In this document: piece by piece, positions 7,850-13,001 of the stretch
Layout of the letters: every line of letters begins with the position of its first letter
How positions within the stretch are numbered: position 1 is the first letter of the stretch
Assembly: GCA_021776195.1 (NCBI GenBank)
Contig: JAJFGK010000126.1
Span: forward strand, 1 to 13,881
DNA: 13,881 nucleotides
DNA from: Kiloniellaceae bacterium
Lineage (GTDB): Bacteria; Pseudomonadota; Alphaproteobacteria; Kiloniellales; Kiloniellaceae
Direction of reading: 5' to 3'
The notes under the pieces: generated by a model
The model's input: the letters and a program-made list of their open reading frames with translations, nothing else
Database searches by the model: none
Told to the model about the DNA's origin: nothing
Translations under genes and position numbers: made by a program

Positions 7850-9009
7850 CGGACCCAGCCAACCCGCCCGAGACTTCGGCCTCCGCGAGCATGACCATCG
7901 CCCGGGTCGAAGCCATCCCCCTGGAAATTCCCTTTACCCACGGTGGCCCGCCGGCCGGCTTTGGCGGCAGAATCTGGGACCGGCTGCCGACCCTGTTGGT
8001 CAGGGTCGAGACCGCCGGGGGCCTGGTCGGCTACGGCGACGCCTTCGCCTACAATTGCCTGCGCCCGGTGCAGGCCGCCCTCGAAGATATGGTGGCGCCC
8101 CTGGTGATCGGCCGCGACGCCCGGGATGTCGCCCGCCTGAACGGGGACCTGCAGCGCGCCCTGCACCTCTTCGGGCGCTACGGCATCACCCTCTTTGCCG
8201 TCTCCGGCCTCGACATCGCACTATGGGATCTGGCCGGTAAGGCCGCCGGCGAACCCCTGCGCGATCTCGTGGGACCGGGCCGAGGCACCTCGGTGCCCGG
8301 CTATGCCAGCCTCTTTCGCTACGGCGACCCCGGACTGGTGGCCGAGCGCTGCGGGCGCGCCCTGGCCGAGGGCTACGGCGCGATCAAGCTGCACGAAACC
8401 GCGGCACCGATGGTCGCCGCCGCGCGCGAGGCGGCCGGCGCGGACCTGCCCTTGATGCTGGACACCAACTGCCCCTGGAGCCTGGCGGAGGCGCTTGCGG
8501 CCTGCCGGGCCTTCAGACCCTTCGACCTGACCTGGCTGGAGGAACCGCTCTTTCCGCCGGAAGACTACCAGGGCCTGGCCCGTCTCGGCCGCGAGACCGG
8601 GATCGCCATTGCCGCCGGCGAGAACGCCTCGACGGTCCATGACTTTGCCAAGATGTTCGCGGCCGGTGCCGTGACCTATGCCCAGCCCAGCGTGACCAAG
8701 GTCGGCGGCATCACCGAGTTTCTCAAGGTCTGCGCGGCGGCGGAGGCGGCCGGAGTCGAGGTTATGCCCCATTCGCCCTACTTCGGTCCGGGCTTTCTGG
8801 CGACCCTGCAGATGATCGCCAGCGCCGCGCCCGGGGAAAACAAAGCCGGCCTGCCCGGCGCCCTGGCGGAGCGCTTCCACCTGGATCTCGAGGCCAGCCT
8901 CTATGGCGATGCCATCGACCCGAAAGCCGACGGGTCCTTCGCGCTGCCGGCCGGCCCGGGTCTGGGCCACGACCCGGACCCCGATGTGGTGAAAGACTAC
9001 CGAATCTAG
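7846..9009 (+). CDS. Enolase-superfamily protein, mandelate racemase/muconate lactonizing enzyme-like
   Basis: The 387-residue protein has the two-domain architecture of this superfamily: an N-terminal capping domain (about 16-130) with GYGDA and SGLDIALWDLAGKAAG, then a TIM barrel. The metal ligands are recognisable as Asp206 (LMLDTN), Glu232 or Glu233 (WLEEP) and Glu259 (AAGEN). The general-base positions are unusual. The barrel motif is K181-L-H183 instead of K-x-K. His309 (MPHSPYFGPG) is present, but the partner Asp normally found in QPDxxxxGG is Ser282 (QPSVTKVGG). The family abstracts a proton alpha to a carboxylate and leads to dehydration or epimerisation; the substrate here is unknown. 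I chose the ATG at 7846, which overlaps the oxidase stop as ATGA. The same frame is open further upstream but only as a shadow of the oxidase gene. Confidence 0.88.
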   Translation: MTDPANPPETSASASMTIARVEAIPLEIPFTHGGPPAGFGGRIWDRLPTLLVRVETAGGLVGYGDAFAYNCLRPVQAALEDMVAPLVIGRDARDVARLNGDLQRALHLFGRYGITLFAVSGLDIALWDLAGKAAGEPLRDLVGPGRGTSVPGYASLFRYGDPGLVAERCGRALAEGYGAIKLHETAAPMVAAAREAAGADLPLMLDTNCPWSLAEALAACRAFRPFDLTWLEEPLFPPEDYQGLARLGRETGIAIAAGENASTVHDFAKMFAAGAVTYAQPSVTKVGGITEFLKVCAAAEAAGVEVMPHSPYFGPGFLATLQMIASAAPGENKAGLPGALAERFHLDLEASLYGDAIDPKADGSFALPAGPGLGHDPDPDVVKDYRI

Positions 9010-9039
9010 AGCCCCGACAGGGCACCCAACTGGGGGCTC
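9009..9039 (+). other. Hairpin between the enolase-like and amidohydrolase genes
   Basis: GAGCCCC (9009-9015) and GGGGCTC (9033-9039) form a 7-bp perfect stem with a 17-base loop, starting at the last base of the enolase-like stop codon. There is no T run. It may modulate readthrough or stabilise the upstream transcript within the 90-bp gap, or be incidental. Confidence 0.3.
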
Positions 9040-9099
9040 GACTGGACGCGCCAGCGCGATAAGCTGCCGGCCCGAAGACACCAGTAAGGAGCGGGTTGC

Positions 9100-10557
9100 A
9101 TGGGCAGCGAAACCACCGTCATTCGCAAGGCCGACTATATCGTGGCCTGGAGCGAGACCGAACAGAGCCACGTTTACCTGCGCGGCCAGGATGTCGTCTT
9201 TCGCGGCAACAGCTTCCTGTCGGTGGGCGGTCACTACGACGGGCCGGCCGACCGCGAGATCGCCGGCGAGCGCTTGATGATCATGCCGGGCCTGCTGAAT
9301 ATCCACACCCATCCGGGGTCCGAGCCAGGCAACAAGGGCCTGCTGGACGACGTCGGCAGCCGGCGCATGGGTCAATCCAACCTCTACGACATCATGAAGG
9401 CCTTTTCGATCGATGCCGCCTTCGCCCCCGCCGCCCGCAACGTGGCGATCGCCGAGTCGCTTAAGAGCGGGGTCACCACTTTCGTCGACTGGGGTTCGCC
9501 CACGGACAACTGGATCGAAGAGCTGGTGGCGACCGGCGTGCGGCCGATTTTTTGTCCGCGTTTTCATTCCGCGACCTGGTACACCGAGGACGGCCACAAG
9601 GTCGATTACCGCTGGGACGAGGAGAAGGGCCGGCAGGACTTCAAGGCGGCGGTGGCCGTCATCGACCGGGCCCTGGCCCACCCCTCGGGGCGATGCGGCG
9701 CCATGGTCGGGCCCAGTCAGATCGACACCTGCAGCGCCGGGCTGCTGCGCGACAGTCATGCCTATGCTCGCCAGGCCGGCCTGCCCTGGCAGCTCCACAC
9801 CGCGCAGTCCTATGTCGAGTTCGCCGAGATCACCCGGCGCTACGGCATGACGCCGATCGCCTGGCTCGACTCGATCGGGGTCTTGACCGAAGGCGCGACC
9901 CTCGGACACGGCATTTTTCTGAACGATCACCCGCGCATCCATTACCCGCAGGCCGACGACTTCGCGCTGCTGAAAGACTCCGGCGCGGCGGTGGCGCACT
10001 GTCCGGTCAATTTCATGCGCCGCGGTATCGCCCTCAACACCCTGGCGCGCTATATGGACAACGGCATCACCGTGGGCATCGGCACCGACACCTACCCCCA
10101 CAACATGCTCGACGAGATGCGTGCCGCGTCCCTGGCCGGACGCATTCTGCAGGGCCGCTTCGATGCCGGCTCGACGCAACATGCCTTCACCGCCGCGACA
10201 ATAGGCGGGGCCAATATCCTGCAGCGTCCGGATCTCGGCCGCATCGCGGTCGGCGCCAAGGCCGATTTCTCGCTGGTCGACCTCGACAACCCCTATATGC
10301 GCCCGGTGCGCGACCCCTTGAAGAACCTCATCTCGGTGGCCTCCGACCGCGCGATTCGCGACGTCTATGTCGACGGCGAGGAAGTAGTCAGGAACGGCGA
10401 GGTGCTGAACATCGACCTCGACGCCAGCCTCACCGCCCTGGCCGAGGCCCAGGCGGCCATGATGGCGGCGGTGCCGAAAAAAGACTGGGGCGGCCGCACG
10501 GTCGAAGAAATCTCGCCGCTCTGCTTTCCCGAGGTGGCGCAGCTCGGCAACGCCTGA
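9100..10557 (+). CDS. Amidohydrolase family protein (COG0402-type metal-dependent hydrolase)
   Basis: The 485-residue protein belongs to the amidohydrolase superfamily, in the chlorohydrolase/deaminase branch. The first metal motif is His69-Thr-His71 in MPGLLNIHTHPG. Further ligands are His233 (WQLHTAQS), His270 (LGHGIFL) and Asp330 (GIGTDTYPHNM), and His300 occurs in AHCPVNF. The N- and C-terminal strands form the usual beta-sandwich (YIVAW and ILQRPDLGRIAVGAKADFSLVDLD). The position three residues after His233, a catalytic glutamate in related deaminases and chlorohydrolases, is Gln236 here. A TAAGGAG ribosome site sits 8 bases before the ATG. The gene follows the oxidase and enolase-like genes in the same direction. 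It probably hydrolyses a C-N or similar bond of a small molecule; the substrate is not predictable. Confidence 0.88.
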   Translation: MGSETTVIRKADYIVAWSETEQSHVYLRGQDVVFRGNSFLSVGGHYDGPADREIAGERLMIMPGLLNIHTHPGSEPGNKGLLDDVGSRRMGQSNLYDIMKAFSIDAAFAPAARNVAIAESLKSGVTTFVDWGSPTDNWIEELVATGVRPIFCPRFHSATWYTEDGHKVDYRWDEEKGRQDFKAAVAVIDRALAHPSGRCGAMVGPSQIDTCSAGLLRDSHAYARQAGLPWQLHTAQSYVEFAEITRRYGMTPIAWLDSIGVLTEGATLGHGIFLNDHPRIHYPQADDFALLKDSGAAVAHCPVNFMRRGIALNTLARYMDNGITVGIGTDTYPHNMLDEMRAASLAGRILQGRFDAGSTQHAFTAATIGGANILQRPDLGRIAVGAKADFSLVDLDNPYMRPVRDPLKNLISVASDRAIRDVYVDGEEVVRNGEVLNIDLDASLTALAEAQAAMMAAVPKKDWGGRTVEEISPLCFPEVAQLGNA

Positions 10558-10598
10558 CCGGCGCCGGGTTCGCGGTTTGCGAGTGGCGGTCACGGGGC

Positions 10599-10633
10599 TT
10601 GTAATTCTATATAACTAGTATTATAGTTATAAT
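10599..10633 (+). promoter_or_regulatory. Promoter and inverted-repeat operator of the ArsR-like gene
   Basis: An AT-rich island in GC-rich DNA. TTGTAA (10599-10604) and TATAGT (10622-10627), with a 17-base spacer, form a plausible -35/-10 pair. Transcription would then start at or near the A of the ATG at 10634. TATAACTA (10610-10617) and TAGTTATA (10624-10631) are perfect reverse complements separated by 6 bases, a dyad of the kind bound by ArsR-type repressors, and they overlap the -10 element. No Shine-Dalgarno sequence precedes the ATG, which agrees with a leaderless message. A second perfect TATAAT (10628-10633) would start transcription inside the gene. Confidence 0.65.
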
Positions 10634-10972
10634 ATGAAACAAGCAAAACAACAGAGCCGGCCCGACAGCCTGCACCTCGAGGGAGCCGCGCAGGGCTTTG
10701 CCGCCGTGGGCTCCGAGCCGCGCCTGGCCGTGCTGCTGGCCCTGGTCAAGGCCGGCCGCGATGGTCTGACCGTTGGCGAAATCCAGAGCCGCCTGGCCGT
10801 CCCCGCCTCCACCCTGGCGCACCATATCCGCGCTCTGGCCACGGCCGGTCTCGTGGACCAGGAAAAACGCGGCCGTGAAATTATCTGCCGCGCCTCTTTC
10901 GGCGAGATCGAGGCGCTGGCCGACTTCCTCCTGCGCGAATGCTGCGCCGACGAAAAGGATTCCCCGGCATGA
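10634..10972 (+). CDS. ArsR/SmtB-family winged-helix transcriptional regulator
   Basis: A 112-residue protein with the helix-turn-helix of the ArsR/SmtB family: residues 20-40 (GFAAVGSEPRLAVLLALVKAG), then LTVGEIQSRLAVPASTLAHHIRALATAGLV (45-74) as the recognition region, and a wing with EKRGREIICRASF (77-89). The C-terminal helix carries Cys103-Cys104 (RECC), with Cys85 in the wing. Vicinal cysteines in this helix suggest thiol sensing of a metalloid or soft metal, as in some ArsR regulators; this is inference. It probably represses its own operon through the dyad directly upstream and is released by the effector. The stop overlaps the permease ATG (ATGA). No ribosome site is visible, so either the start is leaderless or the real start lies slightly downstream, although the N-terminus agrees with the family's length. 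Confidence 0.88.
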   Translation: MKQAKQQSRPDSLHLEGAAQGFAAVGSEPRLAVLLALVKAGRDGLTVGEIQSRLAVPASTLAHHIRALATAGLVDQEKRGREIICRASFGEIEALADFLLRECCADEKDSPA

Positions 10973-12003
10973 CCACCATCGTTGCCTCGCTGAGACGGCT
11001 CCCGGCCCTGCGGCTCGACCGCGCCTGGCTCGCGGTCGCCGTCATCGTGCTGATCCTGGCCATCCTCGACGCCACCGAGGTCTTCCCGTCGCTGCGCTTC
11101 ACCGCCGAAGCTCTGCTCAGCACCGCGCCTTTCATGATCTTCGCCATCCTCTGCGTGGCCAGCTTGAAGGCCAGCGGCGCCGAGAGCCTGATCGCCGGCG
11201 CCTTCAAGGGGCGCGAGTCGCGCATGATCGTCCTGGCCGCCCTGATCGGCGGCCTGGCGCCCTTCTGCTCCTGCGAGGTGATCCCCTTCATCGCCGGCCT
11301 GCTGGCCCTGGGCACGCCGATCGCCCCGGTCATGGCCTTCTGGCTGGCGTCGCCCCTGATCGACCCGCCGGCCCTTCTCATCACCGCCGGCGCGCTGGGC
11401 TGGCACTTCGCCGTCGCCAAGACCGTCGCCGCCGTGGCCTTGGGACTTCTGGGCGGCTTTGCCATGAGCGCGGCGTCCCGGGCCGGCTGGTTCGCCAATC
11501 CGCTGCGGCCCCGCGACAGCGGCGGTTGCGGCGGCTGCGGCACGCCGCTCCAGGACCGCAAACCGGTCTGGCGCTTCTGGCAAGAGGCACCGCGGCGGCG
11601 CCTGTTCGGCGCGGAGGCGCGCAGCAACGGACACTTCCTCTTGAAGTGGCTGACCCTGGCCTACCTGTTGGAAAGCCTGATGATCACCTATGTCCCGGCC
11701 GAGGCGATCGTGGGTCTGGTCGGTGGCGATGGCATCGCGCCGATCCTCCTCAGCGCTCTGGTCGGCGCACCGGCCTACCTGAATTCCTATGCCGCGCCGC
11801 CGCTGGTCGCCGGGCTGATGGAGCAGGGCATGGGCGCCGGGGCCGCCATGGCCTTCATGGTCGCCGGCGCGGTGAGTTCGATTCCCGCCATGACCGCCGT
11901 CTTCGCGCTGGTCAACAAGCGCGTCTTCGCGGCCTATGTCGCACTGGGGATCGGTGGCGCGATCCTGGCTGGCCTGGCCTATGGCGCGGTGGCGGGTCTC
12001 TGA
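10969..12003 (+). CDS. Permease of the ArsP/YraQ (COG0701) family
   Basis: A 344-residue polytopic membrane protein. Hydrophobic segments are visible at about 20-34, 45-65, 84-112, 116-140, 145-165, 225-245, 255-280, 285-310 and 318-340. The second block contains the family hallmark GGLAPFCSCEVIPF with Cys100-Ser-Cys102. The central cytoplasmic loop (about 170-222) contains a Cys-Gly-Gly-Cys motif (187-190), which could bind metal. ArsP-type members export trivalent organoarsenicals, and related permeases have been linked to other metals. The substrate here is inferred only from the partner ArsR-like gene. I chose the ATG at 10969, which gives an ATGA overlap with the regulator. An upstream in-frame ATG at 10939 would add ten residues inside the regulator gene and lacks support. 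Downstream is a palindromic element with terminator-like hairpins. Confidence 0.88.
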   Translation: MTTIVASLRRLPALRLDRAWLAVAVIVLILAILDATEVFPSLRFTAEALLSTAPFMIFAILCVASLKASGAESLIAGAFKGRESRMIVLAALIGGLAPFCSCEVIPFIAGLLALGTPIAPVMAFWLASPLIDPPALLITAGALGWHFAVAKTVAAVALGLLGGFAMSAASRAGWFANPLRPRDSGGCGGCGTPLQDRKPVWRFWQEAPRRRLFGAEARSNGHFLLKWLTLAYLLESLMITYVPAEAIVGLVGGDGIAPILLSALVGAPAYLNSYAAPPLVAGLMEQGMGAGAAMAFMVAGAVSSIPAMTAVFALVNKRVFAAYVALGIGGAILAGLAYGAVAGL

Positions 12004-12075
12004 AGATTTCAAAGACCCGCCCATGGCCCGGAAGGGCTTATACCAACGAGCAGTGATAAAGATCCATTTGATGGC

Positions 12076-12163
12076 GGAAAAACAGCCTCAGGGGAAGGCG
12101 CGGTGCGCAGCGCGATACGGGTATCGGGCAAGCGCCGGAACGCACCCCTGAGGCTGTTTTTCC
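12076..12163. terminator. Long hairpin with A/T tracts, likely bidirectional terminator
   Basis: GGAAAAACAGCCTCAGGGG (12076-12094) and its perfect reverse complement (12145-12163) form a 19-bp stem. The GC-rich part is bordered by AAAAA on the left and TTTTT (12157-12161) on the right, so it reads as stem plus U tract from either strand. The 50-base loop contains further stems: GGCGC/GCGCC (12097-12101 with 12132-12136) and CGATAC/GTATCG (12113-12118 with 12121-12126). It could end transcription of the upstream permease and of gmk coming from the other side. The long loop makes termination efficiency uncertain. Confidence 0.6.
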
Positions 12164-12180
12164 CCACCGAAGGCCGCGTT

Positions 12181-12260
12181 CTTTTGTCCGCTGGCCGCGT
12201 TGCGGGCTGCTTGTGGTGCTCGCACCACGGCGCAACCCGCGTCTTGCCAGCGGACAAAAG
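12181..12260. repeat. Second nested hairpin inside the palindromic element
   Basis: CTTTTGTCCGCTGGC (12181-12195) and GCCAGCGGACAAAAG (12246-12260) form a 15-bp perfect stem. Inside it, GTTGCG (12199-12204) pairs with CGCAAC (12231-12236), and GTGGTGC (12213-12219) pairs with GCACCAC (12222-12228), giving a long rod-like fold. CCAGCGG recurs as a direct repeat at 12247-12253 and 12262-12268. Such nested symmetry is far beyond chance and indicates selection for structure in DNA or RNA. Confidence 0.7.
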
Positions 12261-12299
12261 TCCAGCGGTCAAATGAGCCTTTATCACTGCTCGTTGGTA

Positions 12300-12980
12300 T
12301 TAGCCCTTGCGCAGGCCCTCGACGAAATCGCGAAGCCCGATACGGCGCTGCCGCCGCAATCGCTCGGCGGCCAGGATCGCCTTGACTTCAGTCAGGCTCT
12401 GATCCCGGTCTTCGTTGATCACGATGTAGTCGTACTCGGCCCAGTGGCTCATTTCATCGGCCGCCTTGGCCATGCGTGAGCGGACCACTTCCTCGCTGTC
12501 TTGCGCACGGCTGTAGAGCCGCCGTTCCAGCTCCTCGACCGATGGCGGCAAAACGAAGACCCGCACCAGGTCCTGCGGCACCTTGTCCGAGAGTTGCTGC
12601 GTTCCCTGCCAATCGATGTCGAAGAGAACATCGCGGCCCTGCTCCAACGCCTCTTCGACCGCGGCTCTGGGGGTGCCATAGGCGTGCCCGAAGACCTCGG
12701 CATACTCGAGCAGTTCGCCACCCCTGGCCATCCTCGCAAATTCCTCTTGGGATAAGAACCGGTAGTCTTTGCCATCCACTTCGCCGGGACGAGGTGGCCT
12801 TGTGGTCACCGAGATCGACAGCGTGATTGCCGGGTCGTCGGCCAGGAGCGCGCGCGAGATCGTTGTCTTGCCAGCGCCCGAGGGCGACGAGAGCACCAGC
12901 ATCAGGCCGCGGCGCCGGAAGCGTTCTCGAGACCTATTCTCCGGACTTGTCTGTTGTTGCGCCATCGCTTGATCCGACAC
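12300..12980 (-). CDS. gmk: Guanylate kinase
   Basis: Essential cytoplasmic nucleotide kinase that converts GMP (or dGMP) and ATP to GDP and ADP. The 226-residue product shows the P-loop SPSGAGKTT (32-40), the GMP-binding segments TTRPPRPGE (59-67) and EYAEVFGHAYGT (92-103), and DIDWQG (121-126), followed by the Arg-rich lid region LERRLYSRAQD (151-161). The first 24 or so residues are an unconserved polar extension, so the start is uncertain. The reading used here begins at a GTG (12978-12980). An ATG at 12963-12965 would shorten it by five residues and also has a weak GGA upstream. It lies 21 bp downstream of yicC, a common pairing in proteobacteria. Its stop codon falls in the terminal repeat of the palindromic element. 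Confidence 0.96.
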   Translation of the reverse strand: MSDQAMAQQQTSPENRSRERFRRRGLMLVLSSPSGAGKTTISRALLADDPAITLSISVTTRPPRPGEVDGKDYRFLSQEEFARMARGGELLEYAEVFGHAYGTPRAAVEEALEQGRDVLFDIDWQGTQQLSDKVPQDLVRVFVLPPSVEELERRLYSRAQDSEEVVRSRMAKAADEMSHWAEYDYIVINEDRDQSLTEVKAILAAERLRRQRRIGLRDFVEGLRKG

Positions 12981-13001
12981 TTATTGCTCGACTTTTTGGC
13001 T

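Larger units (their letters stand above)
12032..12308. mobile_element. MITE-like palindromic element with terminal inverted repeats
   Basis: The left arm (12032-12071) and right arm (12269-12308) are inverted copies, 36 of 40 bases identical, with a 22-base perfect core at 12040-12061 and 12279-12300. If the element proper is 12041-12299 (259 bp), with ends TACCAACGAG and CTCGTTGGTA, then it is flanked by TTA on both sides (12038-12040 and 12300-12302), as in a 3-bp target duplication. The right TTA is the complement of the gmk stop codon TAA. Two perfect hairpins fill the interior (listed separately), so the strand could fold as a three-way junction. No transposase or credible protein is encoded. 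It occupies the whole gap between convergent genes. I do not recognise a named family; other possibilities are a dispersed structured repeat or a plain terminator region. Confidence 0.75.

Noticed and set aside
8221..10593. 790-codon open frame on the - strand opposite the enolase-like and amidohydrolase genes
   Set aside because: It is the antisense shadow of two genes with clear family motifs in GC-rich DNA. Its own translation is low-complexity Gly/Arg/Asp/Val-rich sequence with no recognisable domain.
10628..10633. Perfect TATAAT as the main -10 of the regulator gene
   Set aside because: It touches the ATG, so transcription would begin inside the gene. TATAGT at 10622-10627 with the 17-base spacing to TTGTAA fits better.
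12076..12163. tRNA or CRISPR repeat explanation for the hairpins
   Set aside because: No acceptor stem with T-loop or anticodon arrangement is present, and there is only one copy of each arm in inverted, not direct, orientation with no regularly spaced repeats.
12009..12287. 92-codon ORF on the - strand across the palindromic element
   Set aside because: It lies almost wholly within the inverted-repeat structure, has no ribosome site or domain, and is best explained as open by chance in a structured repeat.
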